The notes under the pieces: generated by a model | What the model saw: the letters and a program-made list of their open reading frames with translations, nothing else | Told to the model about the DNA's origin: nothing | Databases searched by the model: none | Source: Aestuariivirga litoralis | GTDB taxonomy: Bacteria; Pseudomonadota; Alphaproteobacteria; Rhizobiales; Aestuariivirgaceae | Reading direction: 5' to 3' | DNA: 64,000 nt | Assembly: GCF_003234965.1 (NCBI RefSeq) | Contig: NZ_QKVK01000010.1 | Coordinates: 1 to 64,000 of the forward strand | Shown here: piece after piece, positions 18,147 through 26,480 of the stretch | How positions within the stretch are numbered: the stretch's first letter is position 1 | How the letters are laid out: every line of letters begins with the position of its first letter | Translations under genes and position numbers: made by a program

Positions 18147-19262
18147 CTACATGGGCTGGATCACCCAGCCGCCTCCGCCCTGCGAGAGGCTGAGACCCAC
18201 CCGCTGCATGTTGCCCTGCAGCTCTTCCAGGCTGTGGGTGTAGACCAGCCGGATGGTGGCGCCGTTGAAGTCGAGGCTGGAGAGATCGACGCCCGAGACA
18301 TTGGGGGTATTGAGGATGCGCGAGCGGATGGCGTTCCATTCGCGCGGCGAACTGAACGGCACGGTGACGGCCAGCGACTGGGGCGTATTGTCCCGCGCCG
18401 CCTTCTCTTCCGCGACCTTGGCCGCCTGGGCGATATAGGCCTTGTAGAGCACCTTCTGGAACGCCGTGGCGGCGGTGGTCTCGACCGGCGGCGTGGTGCC
18501 GTCCTCGGCGGGTTCGGGCGAGTAGACCTTGTTGATGTTCACGTGGCCGAGCTTGGTGTCGCCCTCGATATAGACGTGGAGATCGGTCGTCTCGGTGGGC
18601 TGGGCCTGGGCCACCAGGATGCTGGCCGCGTCATAGCGCTTGCGGATGGCATCAAGCTTCACCGTGTCGCCATTGACCGCGTCCTCGGCGGTGAGGGCCT
18701 CGGTATCCTCGAGATCGCCCAGCGGAATGATGATCGGGACGACGCCCTGCTCGCCCTTGAGGTCGATCCAGGCCTGCCGCCAGGGATTGTCCTCCCACAG
18801 CTTGAGGCCGTCCGGGGCGCGGTAGACGGGGATGACCAGCACCGGGTCCGCCTGCTGGGCGGGGACGTTGATGTTGTAGCCCGCCAGGAACTTCTGCATC
18901 TTGGCCGGCAGGAAGCGCACCGTGAAGGTGCCGATGTAGCGGCCCGGCCCGGAGGTTTCCTTCTCGATCGACAGCGAGCGCAGGAAGGGGGCGATGTCCT
19001 CCGGCTTCAGCTTCTCCTTCAGCTGCTCGGCAAGCTCCATCGAGCCCAGCCGCTCGACCAGCAGGAAGAAGGCCTTGACCTGCACGTCCATCAGCGCCTG
19101 GTTCTTGGCCGAATTGGCATCGGTGGAGGTGACGTCCACCTCCACCCCCTGGACCGCGAAGGGGCTGGTCTCGACGGGGCCGCCCGCCCCGACAGGCAGG
19201 ACGAGGGCGGCAAGCGCCACCAGACCGGCGAGAGCCGCCGCGACAGCGCGGCCCTGCAACAT
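18147..19262 (-). CDS. DUF2066 domain protein, exported
   Basis: A 371-aa protein with a signal-like N-terminus (alanine/leucine-rich to about residue 27), then a DUF2066-type sequence: VDVTSTDANSAKNQALMDVQ, RYIGTFTVRFLP, and later VLVIPVYRAPDG and WIDLKGEQG. The family is common in proteobacteria beside purM and has no established function. The start at 19262 is the ATG giving the best signal peptide. There is no clear ribosome-binding site, and the frame is open far upstream through the purM region. It is divergent from purM with 138 bp between. Confidence 0.75.
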   Translation of the reverse strand: MLQGRAVAAALAGLVALAALVLPVGAGGPVETSPFAVQGVEVDVTSTDANSAKNQALMDVQVKAFFLLVERLGSMELAEQLKEKLKPEDIAPFLRSLSIEKETSGPGRYIGTFTVRFLPAKMQKFLAGYNINVPAQQADPVLVIPVYRAPDGLKLWEDNPWRQAWIDLKGEQGVVPIIIPLGDLEDTEALTAEDAVNGDTVKLDAIRKRYDAASILVAQAQPTETTDLHVYIEGDTKLGHVNINKVYSPEPAEDGTTPPVETTAATAFQKVLYKAYIAQAAKVAEEKAARDNTPQSLAVTVPFSSPREWNAIRSRILNTPNVSGVDLSSLDFNGATIRLVYTHSLEELQGNMQRVGLSLSQGGGGWVIQPM

Positions 19263-19400
19263 GCGAATGACGTTCAAATTGCCGGTCCCAACTTTCCACA
19301 CACCTGTCCGGCGTCCCTTCCGCGCTTTATTCCGTGAGCGCTTCGGGCTAAGGACGCCCCATCGGGCACCTCCACCAGAGATTTGGGGCAAACTAGCGGC

Positions 19401-20483
19401 ATGAGCAGGGCGAAACAAGCAGCAGGAAAAGGCGTCAGCTACGCCGACGCAGGGGTCGACATTTCGGCTGGAAATGCCCTTGTGGACGCGATCAAGCCGC
19501 TGGCGAAGTCCACCCGCCGGAAAGGCGCCGATTCGGCCCTGGGCGGCTTCGGCGGGCTGTTCGACCTCAAGGCCTGCGGCTTCAAGGACCCCGTGCTGGT
19601 GGCTGCCAATGACGGGGTGGGCACCAAGCTCCGGATCGCCATCGAGACCGGGCGGCACCATGGGGTGGGCATCGACCTCGTGGCCATGTCGGTGAACGAC
19701 CTCGTGGTGCAGGGTGCCGAGCCCTTGTTCTTCCTCGACTATTACGCCACCGGAAAGCTGAACGTGAAGGCTGCGGCACAGGTCATTGCCGGCATCGCCG
19801 ACGGCTGCAAGCAGGCCGGCTGCGCCCTCATCGGCGGCGAGACGGCCGAGATGCCCGGCATGTATCACGGTGACGACTATGACCTCGCCGGTTTTGCCGT
19901 GGGTGCCGCCGAGCGCAGGAAACTGCTTCCCCGTGATGTGAAGCCGGGGGACGTGATCCTCGGCCTCGCCTCCTCGGGCCCGCACTCCAACGGCTATTCG
20001 CTGGTACGCAAGCTGGTGGCGCTGAGCGGGGTCAGGTATTCGTCCAAGGCGCCCTTCGACCGGAAAGTGACACTGGGCGATGCCCTGCTCGCCCCCACCC
20101 GCATCTACGTGAAGCCCATCCTCAAGGCGATGAAGCAGACCGATGCCATCAAGGCGCTCGCCCACATCACCGGCGGCGGCTTCATCGAGAACATCCCGCG
20201 CGTGCTGCCCAGGACCACCGTGGCCGAGATCGACCTCGATGCCGTGCCCTATATGCCCGTCTTCCGCTGGCTGCAGGAGGTGGGATCGGTGGCCGAGCGC
20301 GAGATGCTGCGCACCTTCAACTGCGGCATCGGCATGATCGTCGTCGTGGTGGCGAAGGATGCCAGGAAGGTCGCGGCCTCGCTCAAGCGTTCGGGCGAGA
20401 CGGTCGTCACGCTCGGGACCATCCGCAAGCGCAAGGGTGCTGAGGAACAGGTGGCGCTGAAGGGTGCGCTCGCGGTGAAATGA
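19401..20483 (+). CDS. purM: Phosphoribosylformylglycinamidine cyclo-ligase (AIR synthetase)
   Basis: A 360-aa enzyme of purine synthesis that closes FGAM to AIR using ATP. Family blocks are clear: [13 protein letters not shown] at the start, GGFGGLFDL, the nucleotide site [46 protein letters not shown], and [15 protein letters not shown]. Length is normal. The ATG at 19401 fits homology better than a TTG 18 bp upstream. The stop overlaps the purN start (ATGA). The divergent neighbour encodes the DUF2066 protein. Confidence 0.96.
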   Translation: MSRAKQAAGKGVSYADAGVDISAGNALVDAIKPLAKSTRRKGADSALGGFGGLFDLKACGFKDPVLVAANDGVGTKLRIAIETGRHHGVGIDLVAMSVNDLVVQGAEPLFFLDYYATGKLNVKAAAQVIAGIADGCKQAGCALIGGETAEMPGMYHGDDYDLAGFAVGAAERRKLLPRDVKPGDVILGLASSGPHSNGYSLVRKLVALSGVRYSSKAPFDRKVTLGDALLAPTRIYVKPILKAMKQTDAIKALAHITGGGFIENIPRVLPRTTVAEIDLDAVPYMPVFRWLQEVGSVAEREMLRTFNCGIGMIVVVVAKDARKVAASLKRSGETVVTLGTIRKRKGAEEQVALKGALAVK

Positions 20484-21070
20484 CCAGGGCGCGCACCGCC
20501 ATCCTGATCTCGGGGCGCGGCTCCAACATGATGGCGCTGGTGGAGGCGGCGCGGGCCGCCGACTTCCCGGCGGAGGTGGTTTGCGTCGTCTCCAACCGGG
20601 CCGATGCCAAGGGCCTTGAGTTCGCAGCGGCGAACGGCATCGCCACCAGGGTGATCGACCACAAGGCCTATCCATCGCGCGAAGCGTTCGAGGCCGCACT
20701 CGACCAATATCTCCGCTCCATGCATGTCGAGGCCATTGCGCTGGCGGGCTTCATGCGCGTGATCACGGCGCAGTTCATTTCCGGCTGGGACGGCCGCATC
20801 CTCAACATCCACCCCTCCCTGCTCCCGGCCTACAAGGGCCTGCACACCCATGAGCGCGCCATTGCCGACGGTGCGAAGGTCGCCGGCTGCAGCGTGCACC
20901 TGGTGACGCCGGAACTGGATGGCGGGCCGGTGCTGCTGCAGGCCGAAGTGTCCGTGCTGCCGGGAGACACGCCCGACACGCTCGCCGCGCGCGTGCTGGA
21001 ACAGGAACACAGGATCTACCCGCAGGCCCTCGCCTGGCTTGCCAACCGCATCATCGAGGACCGTGAATGA
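20480..21070 (+). CDS. purN: Phosphoribosylglycinamide formyltransferase
   Basis: A 196-aa GAR transformylase that uses 10-formyltetrahydrofolate in purine synthesis. Hallmarks are [11 protein letters not shown] near the start (phosphate binding), the catalytic segment [14 protein letters not shown] (asparagine and histidine), and [13 protein letters not shown] with the catalytic aspartate. It is coupled to purM and to the nucleoside hydrolase by ATGA overlaps on both sides. Confidence 0.96.
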   Translation: MTRARTAILISGRGSNMMALVEAARAADFPAEVVCVVSNRADAKGLEFAAANGIATRVIDHKAYPSREAFEAALDQYLRSMHVEAIALAGFMRVITAQFISGWDGRILNIHPSLLPAYKGLHTHERAIADGAKVAGCSVHLVTPELDGGPVLLQAEVSVLPGDTPDTLAARVLEQEHRIYPQALAWLANRIIEDRE

Positions 21071-22011
21071 CCAAGCCGCTCCCCATCATCATCGACACCG
21101 ATCCCGGCCAGGACGATGCCGTGGCCATCCTGCTGGCACTGGCGTCCCCTGAATTCGAGGTGCTGGGCATCACCGCGGTCGCCGGCAACGTGCCCCTGGC
21201 GCTGACCGAGAAGAACGCCCGCAAGATCTGCGAACTGGCCGGCAAGCCGGAGACCAAGGTCTTCGCCGGCGCCATCCGCCCCATGGTGCGCCCTCTCGTC
21301 ACTGCCGAGGAAGTGCACGGCAAGACCGGCCTCGACGGCCCCGTGCTGCCCGAGCCGCAGATGCCGCTCCAGGGCCAGTACGCTGTCGACTTCATCGTCG
21401 AGACCATCATGTCGCGCCCGGCGGGCACCGTGACGCTGTGTACGCTGGGCCCCCTCACCAACATCGGCCTCGCTCTGGTGCGCGAGCCGCGCATCGCGGG
21501 CCGGGTGAAGCAGATCGTGGCCATGGGTGGCGGCTATTTCGAGCAGGGCAACGTGACGCCGGCGGCTGAGTTCAACATCTATGTCGACCCGCATGCGGCG
21601 CGGCTGGTGTTCGACAGCGGCATCCCGGTCACGTTGATCCCGCTCGACTGCACCCACCAGGCGCTGACCACGGCAAAACGCGTCGAGGCGTTCCGCAGGA
21701 TGCCGAACAAGTCGGGTCCCGCCACGGCGGCGATGCTCGATTTCTTCGAGCGCTTCGACGAGAACAAATACGGCACCGACGGCGGCCCGCTGCACGACCC
21801 CTGCGTGATCGCCTGGCTCCTCAAGCCGGAGCTGTTCAAGGGACGGCTGGTGAATGTCTCGGTCGAATGCGAGTCCGAGCTGACCATGGGGGCCACGGTC
21901 ATCGACTGGTGGCATGTGACCAAGCGGCCGGCGAACGTCACCGTCATCCGCGAGGTGGAGGCTGACGGCTTCTTCCATCTGCTGGCGGAGCGGATTGCGC
22001 GGCTGCCCTGA
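21067..22011 (+). CDS. Inosine-uridine preferring nucleoside hydrolase
   Basis: A 314-aa ribohydrolase that splits nucleosides into base and ribose. The calcium-binding aspartate cluster DTDPGQDD is at 10-17. Further family motifs are GPLTNIGLALVREP, AMGGGYFEQGNVTPAAEFNIYVDP and a C-terminal HDPCVIAWLL. The start overlaps the purN stop (ATGA), so purine salvage is expressed with purine synthesis. Base preference cannot be read from sequence. Confidence 0.92.
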   Translation: MTKPLPIIIDTDPGQDDAVAILLALASPEFEVLGITAVAGNVPLALTEKNARKICELAGKPETKVFAGAIRPMVRPLVTAEEVHGKTGLDGPVLPEPQMPLQGQYAVDFIVETIMSRPAGTVTLCTLGPLTNIGLALVREPRIAGRVKQIVAMGGGYFEQGNVTPAAEFNIYVDPHAARLVFDSGIPVTLIPLDCTHQALTTAKRVEAFRRMPNKSGPATAAMLDFFERFDENKYGTDGGPLHDPCVIAWLLKPELFKGRLVNVSVECESELTMGATVIDWWHVTKRPANVTVIREVEADGFFHLLAERIARLP

Positions 22012-22066
22012 ACAGGGCAATAGTGCCACTCAGGATTGCCTATCGGTCCGCGACAGGGAGAAGGCC

Positions 22067-23134
22067 TTGGAACATATTTCCCCGCAGGCGCTGCGCCACA
22101 ACATCCAGCGGAAGACGGTGATCAGCCGCCATCCGGATGCGCGCGCCCTGGCGGGCCCCAACCCCTGGACCGCGCTGGCCGTGCCGGTGCTGCTGACGCT
22201 GCACTGGGGCATGGCCTATGTCGTGGGGCAGACCAACCTGCTCTGGTGCTTTCTCGCGGCCTTCTTCGTGGGTCAGTTCATCATCCATTCCGCCGGTGCG
22301 CTTCTGCACGAGACGGCTCACCGCCTGGTGTTCCACCGGACCGGACCGAAGCTCGCTTTCGACCTCGGCCTCGAGCTCATCCTGGCGTCCTTCGGCAAGC
22401 AGCTGACCTACCAGTATGAACACGTCACCAGCCACCACCCCTTCCTCGGGAATTACGAGCGTGACTACGAGCACGAGGATATCTGCAGCTTCAACGCGCG
22501 CCGCACCATCAAGGCCTCACACCCGGTGACGCAGCACCTGCTGACCCTGCTGACCCTGGTGCTTCACCTTCTGCCCTTCGGCTTCATCTTTTCCGACAAG
22601 ATCCTCGTTCCCCTCTACGAAAGGGCATCGGGGCGCAGCATGAAGGACAGGAGCCGCCACATCGGGGCGCGCAAGGTGCCGCGCAACCTCACCCTGCTGT
22701 TCGTCGCCGTGTCGCTGGCCGTGAACGTCTTCCTGTTCATGGCTTTCGGCTTCCTCGGCTGGCTCTATCACAACTGGTCGCTGTCCCTGTTCCTGGGAAA
22801 GATGGGCGTGTCGAACCTGGGGCAGTCCCTGAGCGAGCATGAGGGCATGGACGAGATCGAGCCGACCTATTCGGATTACCGGTTCCAGAACCTCTTCCTG
22901 TTCAACACGGGCTATCATCATGAGCACCACACGTTCCCCAACGTGCCGTGGAACAGGTTGCCGAAGCTGAAGGAAATCGCACCAGACGTGTTCTGCCGGG
23001 AAAACCCGCGCACCTACCTGAAACTCTGGCTGGACCATGTGCGCGGCGACTTTACGCCCTCGCGGCGGAACGGGCTGATGAACCAGGACCTCACCGAGCG
23101 CTGCCCGAAGGCCTCAGCGCCCAGCGGAAACTAA
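22067..23134 (+). CDS. Fatty acid desaturase resembling sphingolipid delta-4 desaturase (DEGS family)
   Basis: A 355-aa membrane di-iron enzyme with three histidine boxes: HETAH (81-85), HVTSHH (119-124) and HHEHH (284-288). The C-terminal stretch FNTGYHHEHHTFPNVP with RLPKLKEIAP is close to the FNVGYHNEHHDFPNIP region of eukaryotic dihydroceramide desaturases. The N-terminus (RKTVISRHPDARALAGPNPW) resembles their lipid-desaturase leader. The TTG at 22067 is preferred because AGGGAG lies 7 bp upstream; a longer frame starts inside the nucleoside hydrolase. The substrate in this organism is unknown: a sphingolipid, a fatty acyl lipid or another amide lipid. Confidence 0.75.
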   Translation: MEHISPQALRHNIQRKTVISRHPDARALAGPNPWTALAVPVLLTLHWGMAYVVGQTNLLWCFLAAFFVGQFIIHSAGALLHETAHRLVFHRTGPKLAFDLGLELILASFGKQLTYQYEHVTSHHPFLGNYERDYEHEDICSFNARRTIKASHPVTQHLLTLLTLVLHLLPFGFIFSDKILVPLYERASGRSMKDRSRHIGARKVPRNLTLLFVAVSLAVNVFLFMAFGFLGWLYHNWSLSLFLGKMGVSNLGQSLSEHEGMDEIEPTYSDYRFQNLFLFNTGYHHEHHTFPNVPWNRLPKLKEIAPDVFCRENPRTYLKLWLDHVRGDFTPSRRNGLMNQDLTERCPKASAPSGN

Positions 23135-23253
23135 GCCACCGACAGCACGAACTCCGACACGGCCCGCAAGGGAGCGGGAACGGCGGAGGCGGCGGTGGCG
23201 GCCGTGGCGGCGGCGAGCAGGACGGCCATGAGCAACATTGCACGGCGGGACAT
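23131..23253 (-). CDS. Short exported or membrane peptide, unknown
   Basis: A 40-aa reading frame starting MSRRAMLLMAVLLAAATAA and ending VSEFVLSVA, which is nearly all signal peptide. GAGG lies 7 bp before the ATG on the reverse strand, giving some support. It converges on the desaturase gene (stops overlap within 4 bp). With so short a mature part it may be a small membrane peptide, a leader, or chance. I recognise no family. 23254-23383 holds nothing else I can identify. Confidence 0.35.
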   Translation of the reverse strand: MSRRAMLLMAVLLAAATAATAASAVPAPLRAVSEFVLSVA

Positions 23254-23383
23254 GGGTGTAACCTCGATTCGATGCACCCTTATCGCGCCCAAAGGCGCTG
23301 AGTTCGGGGCATGATTGCGGCCACAACGTGGAATGGCGCGCGCGGGTTCCCTCCGTACACGGATTGGGAAATCGTTAACGACG

Positions 23384-25474
23384 TCAGGCCGCGCGGATCC
23401 ACACCCGGTTGTCATGGAAGGCGCCGCCGCCATTGGGGGCGGGCTGGTCCGCCCCGGTCAGGGTGTTGATCCCCTGCCCGTCCTCATGCGCCTCATTGGG
23501 CCAGATCGACTCGGCGATGAGCACGCCGCGGCGCTGCCCGGCATGGGCCCTGGCGTGGAGCGTGACGGTGCCGCGGGCGCTGCCGACCTTCACCTTCTGG
23601 CCATCGGCGAGGCCGAGCGCTGCAAGGTCATCCGGGTGGACGAAGACCGTGGGCCGCCCCTCGCGCTTCCTCGACGAGGGCGTCTCGTTGAAGGTGGAGT
23701 TGAGGAAGGTGCGGGCCGGGCTGGTGGCGAGCCGGAAGGGATAGTCCGCCGTCGCCTCCTCGATGGTCTCGCAATGGTCGGGGAAACCGGGCAGCATCTC
23801 GACCGGGCCCACAGGCACCTCGGTCGAGCGGAAGCGCACCTTGCGCCAGTCGGCGCGGAAGCGGAACTTGCCATCCGGGAAGCCGAAGCCCTTGAGGAAA
23901 TGCGCCTGCTCGAAATCGGGCATGACGTCGACCCAGCTCTCCTGATCGAGCAGATCGAGGCCGGGCTTCTTCGAGTTGACCAGCGTCCAGTCGATCAGCT
24001 CGCGCGGGCTCATGGCGAAGCCCGGGTGCTCGGCGCCGACGCGCCGCGCGAGATCGCAGATCACCTCATGGTTGTTGCGGCACTCGCCCGGCGCCTCCAC
24101 CAGCTTGCGGCCATAGAGCAGGTGCGAGTGGCCGCCGCCCTGGTAGATGTCGTCGTGCTCGAGGAACATGGTGGCGGGCAGCACGATGTCGGCGAACTTC
24201 GCCGTCTCCGTCATGAACTGCTCGTGCACGCAGGTGAAGAGGTCCTCCCGCGCCAGGCCCTGCTTCACCTTGGTCTGGTCGGGCGCCACCGAGGCCGGGT
24301 TGGTGTTCTGCACCAGCAGCATCTTCACCGGCGGGCCGCCCTGCAGGTCGTAAGGGTCGTTCAGCAGGGCCGCACCGATGCGGCTCTGGTCGAGGATGCG
24401 GATGCCGGGCTTCCTCACGTCGAGGCCCTCGATCATCGTCTTGTTCATGCGGTACATGCCGCTGTTCGAATGGAGAGCACCCCCGCCCTCATGCTGCCAC
24501 GCGCCCGTCACGGCCGGGATGCAGCTGACCGCATGCATGTTGGGCGCACCGTTGCGCGAGCGGGTGAAGCCATAGCCGATGCGGAAGAAGGTCCGCTTCG
24601 TTTCACCGATCAGCCTGGCGAAGGCCTCGATATCGGCCACCGGGATGTCGCAGATCTTCGCGGCCCACTCCGGCGTCTTCGCCTTCAGGTGCGCGGCGAA
24701 TTCGCGCGGCGCGTCGGTGAACTTCTCGAGATAGGCCCAGTCGGCATGGCCGTCGCGGAACAGCACATGCATCACCGCGCAGGCCAGCGCACCGTCGGTG
24801 CCCGGACGGATGATCAGCTTGAGGTCCGCCTGCTTCATCGTGCCGGTCTCGTAGATGTCGACGCAGGCCAGCCTGGCGCCACGGTTCTTTCGCGCCATGG
24901 CGACGTGGGTCATCACGTTGACCTGGGTGTTCACCGGATTGCCACCCCACACCACGATCAGGTCCGACACCTGCATCTCGCGCGGGTCGACGCCGGAGAC
25001 GGAGCCCGTTCCCGCCAGATAGCCGGACCAGGAGAGCGCCACGCAGAAGGTGTCGCCCAGGTTGGAATAGCCCTTGGCATGGCGCAGCCGGTTGATGCCG
25101 TCGCGCATCACGTAGCCCATGGTGCCGGCGTAGAAATAGGGCCAGACGGAGGTGGGGCCGTAGTCGGCCTCGGCCTTCAGCATGGCCTCCGCCGTCTCGG
25201 CCAGGGCATCGTCCCACGAGATCCTCTGGAATTCGCCCGAGCCCTTCGGCCCCTTGCGCTTCAGCGGATGCAGTAGCCGGTCCGGATGGTGGATGCGCTC
25301 GGCATAGCGCGACACCTTCTCGCAGATCACGCCGAGCGTGTAGCTGTTGTCCTTCGCCCCGCGCACGCGGCCGATGGTGCGCTCGTCCAGCACCTCCACC
25401 TCGAGCGCGCAGGCGGAGGGACAGTCATGCGGGCAGACCGAAATGCCGGTCTTGATGTTGGGCAGGATGTTCAT
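23384..25474 (-). CDS. Molybdopterin-dependent oxidoreductase (DMSO reductase superfamily)
   Basis: A 696-aa catalytic subunit. The N-terminal iron-sulfur motif is complete, C14-x3-C18-x3-C22 with C51 (GVICEKVSRYAERI), so a [4Fe-4S] cluster should be bound. The bis-MGD domains follow (WDDALAETAE, LIVVWGGNPVNTQ, IIRPGTDGALACAVMH, a C-terminal molydop-binding barrel with FVHPDDLAALGLADGQKV). There is no Tat signal, so it is probably cytoplasmic. No electron-transfer subunit or chaperone gene is adjacent. Substrate unknown; the family includes formate dehydrogenases, reductases and biotin sulfoxide reductase-like enzymes. Confidence 0.88.
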   Translation of the reverse strand: MNILPNIKTGISVCPHDCPSACALEVEVLDERTIGRVRGAKDNSYTLGVICEKVSRYAERIHHPDRLLHPLKRKGPKGSGEFQRISWDDALAETAEAMLKAEADYGPTSVWPYFYAGTMGYVMRDGINRLRHAKGYSNLGDTFCVALSWSGYLAGTGSVSGVDPREMQVSDLIVVWGGNPVNTQVNVMTHVAMARKNRGARLACVDIYETGTMKQADLKLIIRPGTDGALACAVMHVLFRDGHADWAYLEKFTDAPREFAAHLKAKTPEWAAKICDIPVADIEAFARLIGETKRTFFRIGYGFTRSRNGAPNMHAVSCIPAVTGAWQHEGGGALHSNSGMYRMNKTMIEGLDVRKPGIRILDQSRIGAALLNDPYDLQGGPPVKMLLVQNTNPASVAPDQTKVKQGLAREDLFTCVHEQFMTETAKFADIVLPATMFLEHDDIYQGGGHSHLLYGRKLVEAPGECRNNHEVICDLARRVGAEHPGFAMSPRELIDWTLVNSKKPGLDLLDQESWVDVMPDFEQAHFLKGFGFPDGKFRFRADWRKVRFRSTEVPVGPVEMLPGFPDHCETIEEATADYPFRLATSPARTFLNSTFNETPSSRKREGRPTVFVHPDDLAALGLADGQKVKVGSARGTVTLHARAHAGQRRGVLIAESIWPNEAHEDGQGINTLTGADQPAPNGGGAFHDNRVWIRAA

Positions 25475-25504
25475 GGTGGCGGAGTATAGCGACTTCCTCT
25501 TCCT

Positions 25505-25578
25505 CCGTCATGCCAGCGAAAGCTGGCACCCAGCTTGTTTTTGGCAAAGCTGGGCCCCGGCTTTCGCCGGGGTGACGG
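25505..25578. repeat. Long intergenic palindrome, family A, copy 2
   Basis: The same inverted arms as at 1836-1922, with compensating differences in the left arm (CCGTCATGCCAGCGAAAGCT) that keep its own small hairpin paired. The right arm GGCTTTCGCCGGGGTGACGG is unchanged. It fills most of the gap between the divergent oxidoreductase and methyltransferase genes. Confidence 0.85.
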
Positions 25579-25606
25579 AGGCGTGGGAGGCGGCTATGTA
25601 GGCTGG

Positions 25607-26344
25607 ATGCTCATCGTCTCCTCCGCCCAGAACCCGACCATCAAGCTGATCCGCTCGCTCGCGGACAAGAAGCACCGGCAGGAGCATGGGTTGTTCGTCG
25701 CCGAGGGGTCGCAGGTACTGGACCGCGCCCGGCAGGAGGGCTGGGAACTCGTCTATCTTCTCACCACGGGCCAGGCCGCACCCTGGGGCAAGGCGGCGCT
25801 GATCCAGGTGGATGAGCGCGTCATGGGCCAGGTGAGCGCCCAGAAGAACCCGCCGGAGCAGATCGGGGTGTTCCGCCAGCGCTGGGCGGAGACCGTGACC
25901 CCGACCGGCGTCTGGCTGGCGCTGGAGGACATGCGCGACCCTGGCAATCTCGGCACCATCATCCGCACCGCCGACGCGGCAGGGGCGTCGGGGGTGATCC
26001 TCGCCGGCCAGTCCTGCGACCCGTGGGGACCGGACTGCGTGCGCGCCACCATGGGGTCGATCTTCGGCATGCCGCTGGTGCGGATGGACCAGAAGGGCTT
26101 CCTGTCCCTCCTGAAGGACTGGCCGGGCGAGAGCGTCGGCACCCACCTGAAGGCGACGGAGACCTATCGCCGCGCCTACGGTACTCCTTCCCTCCTCGTC
26201 ATGGGCAGCGAGGGCAAGGGGCTGTCCGAGGAGGCGGCCGCCGCCTGCTCCACCCTCGTCCGCATTCCGATGAAGGGGGCTGCGGAATCCCTCAATGTCG
26301 CCATTGCCACGGGGCTCATGCTGTTCGAGGCGCAGAAGCTCTGA
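25607..26344 (+). CDS. TrmH/SpoU-family RNA 2'-O-methyltransferase
   Basis: A 245-aa SPOUT methyltransferase. A short N-terminal substrate-binding domain (SSAQNPTIKLIRSLADKK, with HGLFVAEG) precedes the knotted catalytic domain with motif 1 LEDMRDPGNLGTIIRTADA, motif 2 VMGSEGKGLSEE and motif 3 IPMKGAAESLNVAIATG. It methylates ribose in tRNA or rRNA using S-adenosylmethionine; the target is not identifiable. The ATG at 25607 follows the family A palindrome by 28 bp and is where homology begins. Confidence 0.9.
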   Translation: MLIVSSAQNPTIKLIRSLADKKHRQEHGLFVAEGSQVLDRARQEGWELVYLLTTGQAAPWGKAALIQVDERVMGQVSAQKNPPEQIGVFRQRWAETVTPTGVWLALEDMRDPGNLGTIIRTADAAGASGVILAGQSCDPWGPDCVRATMGSIFGMPLVRMDQKGFLSLLKDWPGESVGTHLKATETYRRAYGTPSLLVMGSEGKGLSEEAAAACSTLVRIPMKGAAESLNVAIATGLMLFEAQKL

Positions 26345-26480
26345 GAGTTGAGGCCTGCTCACCACCCTCGGCCCGATTTCGCCCTGAAATCAGCCTTGGA
26401 CGGTTGAACAGGATTGACTGGACCTTGAGCCGGACCGGCCCTCCGGCCTAATCTCTCGCCAGCAGATTCCGGAGACAGAC

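Noticed and set aside
23315-25276. 653-codon forward-strand frame across the molybdopterin oxidoreductase
   Set aside because: Shadow frame. The reverse strand encodes a protein with a complete iron-sulfur motif and normal domain order.
26345-26480. Glycine riboswitch before the dimethylglycine dehydrogenase-like gene
   Set aside because: Only a 6-bp hairpin (26429-26447) was seen. The conserved riboswitch core is absent and the leader is too short for a tandem aptamer.
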